A DNA stretch of 64,000 nucleotides from an uncultured Rhodopila sp. Its GTDB lineage: Bacteria; Pseudomonadota; Alphaproteobacteria; Acetobacterales; Acetobacteraceae. Positions 27,067 to 34,991 of the stretch are shown piece by piece. The stretch spans positions 62,001 to 126,000 of the forward strand of contig NZ_CAJATU010000155.1 of NCBI RefSeq assembly GCF_903944925.1, read 5' to 3'. The notes under the pieces were generated by a model. That model did not search any database. It was not told where the DNA came from and worked only from the letters and a program-made list of their open reading frames with translations. The translations under genes were made by a program, and so were the position numbers. Position 1 is the first letter of the stretch. Each line of letters begins with the position of its first letter.

Positions 27067-28668
27067 ATGCTTACGTCCAGAACAATCCGCGGTTGCACAG
27101 CCGTCGACCGCATCCCGACGGCGGCACCCGTGACCCGGCCGACCCGGCTGTCTCGACTCTTCAGGCGTCCGGCCGCCGGCCTGATGGCGCTGCTAACCGG
27201 TCTCGCCGCCTGCCAGACGCGCCCGCAGACAGCTTATGACGTCGCCAATCCGCGCACCGCGGTGGTTCGTAACATCGGTAACTTCAACGAGGCCCTGCGC
27301 TGCATGGACGACATGTTCATCGCCCAAGGCAAGCAGGACATCTACATCACCACGGCCGGCATTCCCGATGCCACCGGACTGATCGCCACCGGCACCAAGG
27401 AGATGTTCATCACCGCGGTGTCCCGCATGTCCGCCAAGAGCAACGCGTTTCACTTCGTCGATTACGACCCGACCCAGCTCGACGTGCAGGTGCTGTCGGA
27501 AATGGTCGGCCTGCATAAGGAATTCGTCGCGCCAAATTATTACGTCCGCGGCGCGATTACCCAGCTCGACAGCAACGTCCTGCAATCGTCCGCCAGCGGC
27601 GGGGTTTCGATCCCCGGGCTTGACGCCGCGATCAACGGCTATCAGGTTGTTTCGGTCGTTTCCATAGACCTGAACATGGGAAAGCTCGTTACCCGCCAGA
27701 TCATGCCGGGTATCTCGGCCAGCAACTCGATTGCCGTGGTGCAGTCGGGCAAGGGGGCCGATGTCGGCGGGTTCATCGGCAAGGCCGGCCTCTCCCTCAG
27801 CGTGTCGCTGGACAAGTCCGAAGGATTCCACCAGGCGGTACGTAACCTGATTGAGCTATCCACCATCGAAGTACTCGGCAAGTTGACGCGCGTGCCTTAC
27901 TGGCAGTGCCTGAGCATCGAGTCGACAAATCCCAATTTCCGCAACGAAGCACGTGGCTGGTACGACACCATGACCGAGGCCGAAAGCACCCGGTTCGTCA
28001 GCACGGCGCTGACGCGCGCGGGCTACTTGCAGGGATCCGGCGTGGCGTCGGGTTCGGCGTTGTCCGATGCGATCGCCCGCTACCAGGCGGAGAACGACCT
28101 GGTGCCGAACGGGCGGGTGGACTTCGATCTGTATTACCGGTTGCTCGCCGCGGATGCGCGCAACCCGGCCCCGAAAACGGCGGCCGTCACACCCATGCAT
28201 AATGGCGGCACGGCCCCCCCGCCGCCGGCCGCACCGCCGGGCCTGGTCGTCAGCAGCCCGCGCGGCCCGAAACCGACCTATCGCGTCGGCGAAACCATGG
28301 CGCTGACCGTGCAGCCAACGCGCGATGAGTATGTCTATTGCTTCTACCAGGATGCCGCGGGAACGGTCGCGCGCATCTTCCCGAACCGCTTCCAGCCCGA
28401 TGCGCTGCTGCGCGCCGGCCAGCAGATCGAAGTCCCGCCCGCGGGCGAGCGATCCTTTTCGCTGCGTTTCGACAATCCCGGCGGGTCCGAGGCGGTCGCC
28501 TGCCTCGGCTCCGACACCGAGATCGGGCTGCGCCTGCCGGATCGGCTGAAGGCGCAGGATCTCGAACCCTTGCCGGTCAGCGGGCTGGATGACGTCGCCG
28601 CACAATTCCGCGGGGTCTCCGGCGCGCAGGTCGCTGACGCCAGGCTGGCCGTGGAGGTTATCAGATGA
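27067..28668 (+). CDS. CsgG-like lipoprotein with peptidoglycan-binding-like and DUF4384 domains
   Basis: About 533 residues. A lipobox ends LMALLTGLAACQTRP, so the Cys would be lipidated. Residues about 70-300 resemble CsgG: NYYVRGAITQLDSNVLQSS, YQVVSVVSIDLNMGKLVTRQ and IELSTIEVLGKL. A PG_binding_1-like part follows (SGSALSDAIARYQAENDLVP), then a Pro-rich linker and a C-terminal DUF4384 (PTYRVGETMALTVQPTRDEY, VARIFPNRFQPDALLRAGQQ). The start may be ATG 27067 or GTG 27130, which would shorten the leader. Its stop overlaps the caspase-fusion start by 4 bases (ATGA), so the two are coupled. I infer an outer-membrane lipoprotein partner of the caspase protein. Confidence 0.8.
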   Translation: MLTSRTIRGCTAVDRIPTAAPVTRPTRLSRLFRRPAAGLMALLTGLAACQTRPQTAYDVANPRTAVVRNIGNFNEALRCMDDMFIAQGKQDIYITTAGIPDATGLIATGTKEMFITAVSRMSAKSNAFHFVDYDPTQLDVQVLSEMVGLHKEFVAPNYYVRGAITQLDSNVLQSSASGGVSIPGLDAAINGYQVVSVVSIDLNMGKLVTRQIMPGISASNSIAVVQSGKGADVGGFIGKAGLSLSVSLDKSEGFHQAVRNLIELSTIEVLGKLTRVPYWQCLSIESTNPNFRNEARGWYDTMTEAESTRFVSTALTRAGYLQGSGVASGSALSDAIARYQAENDLVPNGRVDFDLYYRLLAADARNPAPKTAAVTPMHNGGTAPPPPAAPPGLVVSSPRGPKPTYRVGETMALTVQPTRDEYVYCFYQDAAGTVARIFPNRFQPDALLRAGQQIEVPPAGERSFSLRFDNPGGSEAVACLGSDTEIGLRLPDRLKAQDLEPLPVSGLDDVAAQFRGVSGAQVADARLAVEVIR

Positions 28669-31148
28669 TCTCCCTATGTGTTCGCGCAGTGCTGGTCCTG
28701 TGGCTGCTGACGGTGGCGTATGCCGCGCACGCCGATGAACAACGTATCGCGCTGGTTATTGGCATCAGCAGCTACCAGAACGCGCCCCACCTGGCCAACC
28801 CGGTCAATGACGCGCGCGCCATCGGCGACAGCCTGCGCCGCCTCAAGTTCGATGTCACGGAACTCTATGATCCGGACTTCCGCGCGTTAAACAGCGGCAT
28901 CCGGTCGTTCGGCATTCGCGCGGCCTCCGCCGACGTGGCGGTCGTGTATTATGCCGGTCATGGCGTGCAGGTCGACAAGGAGAACTACCTGATCCCGGCC
29001 GACGCCAAGCTCGAACGCGAGCGGGACCTTTTGTATGAAGCCATGCCGCTCGACCGATTGCTGGGTGAGGTCTCGCAGGCGTCCCGGATCGGCATCGTCC
29101 TGCTCGATAGCTGCCGCAACAATCCGTTCATCGATCGCGTCTCGCGGTCCATGACCATCGCGGGGCGCGCGGTGGCTACCACGCCGGGGCTGGCGAGGGT
29201 GGACAATGTTCCGCGCAATACCATGGTGGTGATGGCGGCGAAGGCCGATCAGATCGCCGAGGACGGGCTGGAGCACAGTCCGTTCGCGAGCGCCCTGCTG
29301 GCGCATTTCCAGATCCCGGGCCTGGAGCTGAGCCTGTTCTTTCGCAGCGTGCGCGACACCGTGTTGCGTGCCACCAATAACCGGCAGGAACCCTATGTGT
29401 TCAGCTCGCTGGGGGCCGAGCCGTTCTACTTCTACCCGAGGCCGCCGAACCGGCCGCCGGTTATCGGCTCCATCGCGCCGCTGGAGGTGACCGAAGTCTC
29501 CGGCCCGACAGCGCTCGGGTTGCCGGAGCCAACCGATCCCGACCAGGACCCATTGACAATTCGCATCATCGGCTTGCCGCGGTTTGGCGAGGTTCGCATC
29601 GACGGGCGCGCGGTGACCCTCAACACCGTGATATCGGCCGAGCGGCTGAAGACAGCCGTGTTCAAGCCGGACGGAAAAAATATCGGGTCCGCCGGAACGC
29701 TGGATATCCTGATCGAAGATGGCCGCGGCGGCAGCGTGACCGCAAGTCTGCCGATCACGGTGCGGTCCTCGCATCATCCGCCGGTCCTGTCGGGTCCGGA
29801 CCGCGTGCAGGTTGCGCAGCAGGTGCTGGGCATCCCCGCGCCGGTCAGCCCGGACGGCGATCCGCTCACCGTCACGATCACCGCGCTGCCACGCGGCACC
29901 GTTCGCAACGGGGCTGCGATCCTGCGTGCCGGCGACCACGTTACACCGCAGGAACTGAGCAAGCTGAGTTACTGGCCCGAAGCCGGATTTACCGGACCCG
30001 CGGGCAGCCTGCGCTACACCGTGGATAACGGCCATGGCGGGACCGCCGAGGGTTCGCTCGATGTCGAGGTCGGCGCGGCATCCGGCATCAGCGACCCGGG
30101 GCCGGAGGCGGCCTTGTGGCAAACCATACGCAACAGCACCGATCCGGCCGAATTCGAGCTGTTCGCGCGGCTGTTCCCGTCATCCCGCTACGCCGAGGAG
30201 GCCAGGCACCGGCATATGGAGCTGGCCGATGCGGCAAGGTCGCATGCCGGTGGCAAGGCCGAGCCAGCCAAGACCCAGGCCGCGGTTGCCCCGAAAGCGG
30301 CCGAGGCCCCGCCGCCCAAGCCGGCGCCGATGGCAACGGCGCAGCCGGCGACTGCGTCGCCACCGATGGTCGTTGCGACCAATGTCCCGCCGATAGTCGG
30401 GGGATCGACACCGCCGCGCGGCCAGAGCAGCGATGCGAACCGGTTCCAGGACTGCCCGACATGTCCGCGCATGGTGCGCATCCCGGCGGGCAGCTTCATG
30501 ATGGGGCTGGGCGCGCATGAACCCGAGTCGCTTCCCCCGCACAGGGTGGATGTCCACGCCTTTGCGATCGGCCTCGCTCCGGTCACCGTCGGGGAGTGGA
30601 AAGCCTGCGTGGAAGCCAAGGCGTGCAACTTCACGCCGCGAATGCGGGTCGCGGATGATCGCACCCCGGTTCACAATTTAAGCTGGGAAGATGTCGGGCA
30701 ATACATGGCCTGGCTGTCCGGCGCCAGTGGGCATCCGTATCGATTGCCGAGCGAGGCGGAGTGGGAGTACGCGGCGCGCGGCGGCACGACCACGCGCTAT
30801 TGGTGGGGCGATTCCGTTGGTATGTCGCTCGCCAATTGCACGGATTGCGGCGGGACGCAGGACGCTTATGCGCCCCTGCCGGTCGATGCGATGTCACCCA
30901 ATCCGTTCGGGCTCTACGATATGCTTGGTGGGGTTGCGCAATGGACTGCGGATTGTTGGTTCCCGAACTATCGCGGCGCGCCGGTTGACGCGACCCCGCG
31001 GGAGGGCAAGGCATGCGACAAACGCGTGCTGCGGGGGGGATCGTTCCGTTCAACGCACGACGAGATCACGGTGACCTATCGGGGCAATTACGACGCGTCG
31101 GTGCGGTATATTGTCAACGGCTTCCGGGTGGCCCGGGATACCGAGTAG
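28665..31148 (+). CDS. Exported caspase (peptidase C14) - cadherin-like - FGE/sulfatase-modifying fusion
   Basis: 827 residues. A signal peptide (about 1-23, ending AYAAHADE) precedes a caspase-like domain with both catalytic residues: His99 in VVYYAGHGVQ and Cys150 in VLLDSCRNNPF. From about 260 to 470 come two cadherin/BapA-like repeats (PNRPPVIGSIAPLEVTEVSG; HHPPVLSGPDRVQVAQQ). An Ala/Pro-rich linker leads to an FGE-sulfatase domain (about 600-825: RMVRIPAGSFMMGLG, YRLPSEAEWEYAARGG, FGLYDMLGGVAQWTADCW, VLRGGSFRST). FGE-like domains on proteases are often ligand-binding rather than formylglycine-generating; the active-site Cys pair needs checking. It is translationally coupled to the preceding CsgG/DUF4384 lipoprotein. 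Confidence 0.88.
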   Translation: MISLCVRAVLVLWLLTVAYAAHADEQRIALVIGISSYQNAPHLANPVNDARAIGDSLRRLKFDVTELYDPDFRALNSGIRSFGIRAASADVAVVYYAGHGVQVDKENYLIPADAKLERERDLLYEAMPLDRLLGEVSQASRIGIVLLDSCRNNPFIDRVSRSMTIAGRAVATTPGLARVDNVPRNTMVVMAAKADQIAEDGLEHSPFASALLAHFQIPGLELSLFFRSVRDTVLRATNNRQEPYVFSSLGAEPFYFYPRPPNRPPVIGSIAPLEVTEVSGPTALGLPEPTDPDQDPLTIRIIGLPRFGEVRIDGRAVTLNTVISAERLKTAVFKPDGKNIGSAGTLDILIEDGRGGSVTASLPITVRSSHHPPVLSGPDRVQVAQQVLGIPAPVSPDGDPLTVTITALPRGTVRNGAAILRAGDHVTPQELSKLSYWPEAGFTGPAGSLRYTVDNGHGGTAEGSLDVEVGAASGISDPGPEAALWQTIRNSTDPAEFELFARLFPSSRYAEEARHRHMELADAARSHAGGKAEPAKTQAAVAPKAAEAPPPKPAPMATAQPATASPPMVVATNVPPIVGGSTPPRGQSSDANRFQDCPTCPRMVRIPAGSFMMGLGAHEPESLPPHRVDVHAFAIGLAPVTVGEWKACVEAKACNFTPRMRVADDRTPVHNLSWEDVGQYMAWLSGASGHPYRLPSEAEWEYAARGGTTTRYWWGDSVGMSLANCTDCGGTQDAYAPLPVDAMSPNPFGLYDMLGGVAQWTADCWFPNYRGAPVDATPREGKACDKRVLRGGSFRSTHDEITVTYRGNYDASVRYIVNGFRVARDTE

Positions 31149-31158
31149 GGATCAGACG

Positions 31159-31200
31159 CCTGTTGCCGCCGCGCCAAGCCCGGCGGCGGTCGGCAACAGG
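31159..31200. terminator. Strong hairpin between convergent genes
   Basis: CCTGTTGCCG (31159-31168) pairs perfectly with CGGCAACAGG (31191-31200), with further G/C pairing inside around CCGCGCC/GGCGGCGG. It sits 10 bases after the caspase-fusion stop and 16 bases before the DUF4399 stop. The T-run after it is short (TTTG), so it may work as a bidirectional barrier or mRNA 3' stabiliser rather than a textbook terminator. Confidence 0.65.
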
Positions 31201-31216
31201 TTTGCGGGCCGATCTT

Positions 31217-31741
31217 TCAATGCGCCTCGGAGATCTTTTCTTGGGGCGCGACGACATGAATTGTGATTTTCTTTGACATCAAAGGCGGATCGTGCGGGAC
31301 ATGATCGGCATCGCCCATCAGGATCTGCAAGGTGTGCGTGCCCGGCGGCAGGTCGATGAATGTTTCCGTCTGGCCCAAGCCGAAGTGAAGGTGGTTCTTA
31401 TCATTCGGTATCGGCTGGTCCATTGGCGGTAGCGCCGTGTCGATCAGCAGGTGATGATGCCCGGTGTTCGGCTTGTTGGTTCCCGCCGGGGCGACACCGA
31501 AATTGCGGGTGCCAAACCAGACATGGATGTGCGTGGTATGAATCGTCTCGTTATCGTTTGGCCAGCCGATATAGACATACGCGTCCGCCGGGGCTGGAGT
31601 CCGCTTGAAACCGCCCTCGGGCGCGCCGTGATCGTGCGCCATATCCGGCATGGCGGACGGGGACTGCGCAAAGGCCGGTGCGGCCACCCAAGCGACAGCC
31701 AGAGCGCCGCCCAGAATGATCAGGCGTCTTATATCACGCAT
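31217..31741 (-). CDS. DUF4399-containing exported protein, copy A
   Basis: 174 residues. Signal peptide ends AWVAAPAFAQ; then a His/Met-rich start (MPDMAHDHG) and a DUF4399 domain with THIHVWFGTRNFGVAPAGT, NTGHHHLLIDTALPPMDQPI, NDKNHLHFGLGQTET and KKITIHVV. The HHH and DKNHLHFG blocks are the family hallmark; function is unknown, though the His-rich make-up hints at metal binding. AAGGAG precedes ATG 31741 and only 11 bp separate it from its paralog upstream, so they form an operon. Confidence 0.85.
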   Translation of the reverse strand: MRDIRRLIILGGALAVAWVAAPAFAQSPSAMPDMAHDHGAPEGGFKRTPAPADAYVYIGWPNDNETIHTTHIHVWFGTRNFGVAPAGTNKPNTGHHHLLIDTALPPMDQPIPNDKNHLHFGLGQTETFIDLPPGTHTLQILMGDADHVPHDPPLMSKKITIHVVAPQEKISEAH

Positions 31742-31752
31742 GGAACTCTCCT

Positions 31753-32184
31753 TCAGGGCGGGACGATGATTGTGATTTTCTTGGAATACAGCGGTGGATT
31801 GTGCGGCACATGGACATCGTCCGCGAACAGCAACTGAATCGTGTGCTTTCCGGGCGGCAGCTCCAACCGTGCCTCGGTCTGGCCCTTGCCGAAATGCAAA
31901 TGGTTCTTGTCGTTGGGAATTTCCTGGTCGAGCGGCGGCAGGTCGGTATCCACCAGGATGTGGTGATGACCGGTATTCGCCTTTTCGATCCCGGCGGGTG
32001 CCACACCCGCGCCGCTCAGGCCCATGCGGATCCAGAATTTCCCGCCCGGGATGACCTGCCCATCATGCGGATAGATAATATAGACCTTCGCGCCGTCCGC
32101 CATTGGCTTCGGGTCAGCAATCGCGCCGCCGCCGATGGCCGGCACCATGGCGAGAACGCAAGCGAACAGGCGTCTTTTCTTCAT
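31753..32184 (-). CDS. DUF4399-containing exported protein, copy B
   Basis: 143 residues, upstream paralog of the 174-residue DUF4399 protein. Signal peptide MKKRRLFACVLAMVPAIGGG, then DUF4399 with NTGHHHILVDTDLPPLDQEI, NDKNHLHFGKGQTEA and SKKITIIV. Identity with its neighbour is high over the core (NTGHHH, PPLDQ/PPMDQ, NDKNHLHFG) and low outside, consistent with an old tandem duplication. It lacks the His/Met-rich N-terminal stretch. AAGGGAA precedes the ATG. Confidence 0.85.
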   Translation of the reverse strand: MKKRRLFACVLAMVPAIGGGAIADPKPMADGAKVYIIYPHDGQVIPGGKFWIRMGLSGAGVAPAGIEKANTGHHHILVDTDLPPLDQEIPNDKNHLHFGKGQTEARLELPPGKHTIQLLFADDVHVPHNPPLYSKKITIIVPP

Positions 32185-32375
32185 ATGAGTTTCCCTTGAT
32201 CGCCCCGATGCAAACGAATACTTACATTATCGCATGTCCGGCACATTGCGGGTTCCTTACTTTATCCTCTCGATGAAACTTTACGTTATCCGGCTCCGGA
32301 GGCCCCTGCTGTGAACGACTCCACATCCCCGGGCCGCGGAATTGGCTAGAGTGAAACCACGACGGAAAAGGATCT

Positions 32376-33569
32376 ATGATCATGCCGCGCATCTCGAACT
32401 GCCTTGGCCGGGCCGTGTTATGTGCAGGTCTGGTTGTTGCAGCGCTCGGTTCCCGGGTCGCCCGTGCGGAGGATGCGGTTCTGCTCGCCTCCACCGTGCC
32501 CGGCTATGTCCCCGGCATGGTCGTCTCTTCGGCCGATCGGCTGAGTTTGCCGGAGGGGGCGAGCGCGACTTTGCTGTTCCAGTCGGGTGCGACGTTGCGC
32601 CTGCGCGGGCCGTTCGAGGGCACTTTGGCGCAGCAGCAACCGGCCACGGGCGCCGGCGACGCCGCCATGTTCGCCGACATGTTTCGCATGCACGGGGTCG
32701 ATGCCACGGTCATCGGCGGCACGCGATCGACCGGTTCCACGCAGTCCGGACCGACGCTGGACGATGTGCTGGTCGATCCCGAGCGCTCCGGCACGTATTG
32801 TGTCGAGTCCGCGACATCGGTGTGGATCGCCCGGCCGTCGGGTGAAACCGGCGTCTACGCGCTGCGGCGCAAGGGCAGCAGCAGGACGCTGGGCTGGCCG
32901 GCCGGGGCGGAGCGGATTGAATGGCCTGCTGATGTCCCGATAGAGGATGGCAGCCAATTTGAGATCACCCCCGGCGGTGCGGCACGGGCAACCGTCACGT
33001 TTCGTGGGGTTCCGTCAAACCTGCCGAACGGGCCGGCGAGGATCGCTGCCGGGCTGGTGCTTGGATGCCATGACCAGTTTGATGCCGAATTAAAGCGGCT
33101 GAGCCGTTCCATCGCCGGGCCGGAGGTCTGGATCACAACCGACCGTGGACGTCACCCCGAGTATCGCCCGGGCGAGCCGATCGCAGTCACCGTGACGGCG
33201 AGCGAGGACGGTTATCTGTACTGCATAGCAACGGATGACGACGGCAGCGCCAAGCCGATCTTCCCGGCCGGCGCGGTTGATGGGGCGCAACTGCGCGGTT
33301 CGGCGCCGTTATCGATTCCAGGGCGCCGGCAGCCGAACGGATTGACCGCGGCGGCGGTAAGCCAGCGGATCCGCTGCTGGCTCGCGGACCGGGATATCAC
33401 CCCGGAACTGCCGCATGCGCTGCTCGGCGCAACCTCCGCGCGGTTGCCCGATCAGCTTGCAACCGACCTGGATGCCTTGTTCGGCCGCATCGGCGGGACG
33501 CGTATCGAGGCGGACCAACTGACCATCAAGACGGCACAGGCGCCCGCGACCACTGCGCGTAAGGAGTAA
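32376..33569 (+). CDS. FecR-like / DUF4384 exported protein
   Basis: 397 residues, with a signal peptide (ending RVARAED). Residues about 40-90 look FecR-like: VVSSADRLSLPEGASATLLF and SGATLRLRGPFEGTL. The C-terminal half has a DUF4384 element: HPEYRPGEPIAVTVTASEDG, YLYCIATDDDGSAKPIFPAG, related to the one in the 27067-28668 lipoprotein. ATG 32376 or 32382 may start it (AAAGGA just before). It converges on atoE with only 10 bp between stops. The shared DUF4384 suggests it belongs with the lipoprotein/caspase operon. Confidence 0.78.
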   Translation: MIMPRISNCLGRAVLCAGLVVAALGSRVARAEDAVLLASTVPGYVPGMVVSSADRLSLPEGASATLLFQSGATLRLRGPFEGTLAQQQPATGAGDAAMFADMFRMHGVDATVIGGTRSTGSTQSGPTLDDVLVDPERSGTYCVESATSVWIARPSGETGVYALRRKGSSRTLGWPAGAERIEWPADVPIEDGSQFEITPGGAARATVTFRGVPSNLPNGPARIAAGLVLGCHDQFDAELKRLSRSIAGPEVWITTDRGRHPEYRPGEPIAVTVTASEDGYLYCIATDDDGSAKPIFPAGAVDGAQLRGSAPLSIPGRRQPNGLTAAAVSQRIRCWLADRDITPELPHALLGATSARLPDQLATDLDALFGRIGGTRIEADQLTIKTAQAPATTARKE

Positions 33570-33579
33570 CATTGTAATA

Positions 33580-34941
33580 TTAGATCAAGAGCAGCAATGC
33601 CAAGGCGTAGATGACGCCCGTCACCACAAACGTCACGACAGTATAACCCATCACGCGCTGGATGCCGATGCCTGCCATCGCCACGACAGGCAAGGCCCAG
33701 AAGGGCTGCAGCATGTTGGCGACCTGCTCGCCCATCGCCACCGCCATCGCTGAACCGGCCATCGAAGCGTGCAAGGTAACGGCAGCGGGCACCACGAAAG
33801 GCCCTTGCACGGCCCAGTGGCCGCCGCCGCTCGGCACGAAGAAGGTGATGATCAGGGAGCAGATATAGCTCCAGAACGGCAGGGTATGGTCGCTGGAAAC
33901 CGCAACGAACGCCTTGGAGATCGAGTCGGCCAGGCCGGTGCCCGACATGATGCCCATGATGCCGCCATAGAACGGATATTGCAGCATCATGCCGCCGGTT
34001 TGCTTCGCGGCGTTCTTCATCGCCGCACCGTAAGCCACCGGCGAGCCATGCAGGCCGATGCCGGCGATCAGAAAAATCAGAATGACCATGTTGACGTCGA
34101 GGACCAGCTTGCCCTCCAGCCACAGCACGGCGACCGCGGCAAGCCCCGCCGCGACCAGGAACAGGCTGCCCACCGGCGAACGATCCATCCGGCGGGCCGG
34201 GGCGTTGGATATATCGGCCGGAGGAGGCGGCGCGTCCGGTTCCGGCACGAAGGCGTTCACATCCGCATCCGCCGGCCGGATGGCGATGAACACCAGCGGC
34301 ATGAGCAAGACGATCAGCAGCGTGGGAACCCAGTTGAACGTCGCGAACACCGTGTCAGAGAGCGGCAGTAACTGGCCGGTGAGCTTTTCGACAATGTTCA
34401 GTGCGTTGCCATGCGTCGCCTGGGTCAGGGCGATCGAACTGGATATGCCGCTCGCCCAGACCACGAAGCCGGAATAGGCGGCGGCGACCAGCCAGCCGAA
34501 ATCCACCCGCACCTGCCGCGCCACCTCGCGGGCGAGGATGGCACCGACGACAAGGCCGAAGCCCCAGTTCAGCAGGGATGCGACCGCCGCCACCAGGAAG
34601 GTCAGCACCACCGCCTGGTTGGGGGTGCGCGCCAAGGCCACAAGCCGGTGCAGCAAACGTTCCACCACCGGCGCGTGGGCGAGCGCATGGCCGGTTGCCA
34701 GGATCAGGATCATCTGGAAAGCGAAGCCGAGGATCGCGAAGATGCCGGTATACCACGTGCTGACGATCGTTTCGGGCGAGCCCTTGGGCGCAATGAGCAG
34801 CGCAAGGACGGCGGTGACCGCGGTCAGGATGATCGCCAGCACGAAGGGGTCGGGCATGTAGCGTTCGAACAGGTCAACGAACAGCGGCGCGACCGATTGC
34901 AGGCCACGGCGACGGGGTTGAGATACGGCGGTGCCGCTCAT
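33580..34941 (-). CDS. Short-chain fatty acid transporter, AtoE family
   Basis: 453-residue membrane protein. FERYMPDPFVLAIILTAVTA, LLNWGFGLVVGAILAREVA, SGGGHWAVQGPFVVPAA and the many hydrophobic segments match the AtoE/TIGR00366 family, which imports acetoacetate, butyrate and similar acids. Start ATG 34941 is preceded by GGGAGG 8 bases away; the frame runs 75 codons further upstream but that part is antisense-like. It follows the GH13 gene on the same strand after 50 bp. Confidence 0.88.
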   Translation of the reverse strand: MSGTAVSQPRRRGLQSVAPLFVDLFERYMPDPFVLAIILTAVTAVLALLIAPKGSPETIVSTWYTGIFAILGFAFQMILILATGHALAHAPVVERLLHRLVALARTPNQAVVLTFLVAAVASLLNWGFGLVVGAILAREVARQVRVDFGWLVAAAYSGFVVWASGISSSIALTQATHGNALNIVEKLTGQLLPLSDTVFATFNWVPTLLIVLLMPLVFIAIRPADADVNAFVPEPDAPPPPADISNAPARRMDRSPVGSLFLVAAGLAAVAVLWLEGKLVLDVNMVILIFLIAGIGLHGSPVAYGAAMKNAAKQTGGMMLQYPFYGGIMGIMSGTGLADSISKAFVAVSSDHTLPFWSYICSLIITFFVPSGGGHWAVQGPFVVPAAVTLHASMAGSAMAVAMGEQVANMLQPFWALPVVAMAGIGIQRVMGYTVVTFVVTGVIYALALLLLI

Positions 34942-34991
34942 TGCTGTGATCCTCCCGGTTTGGCACGGACTTGCCGATAGTGCGACGGCCT

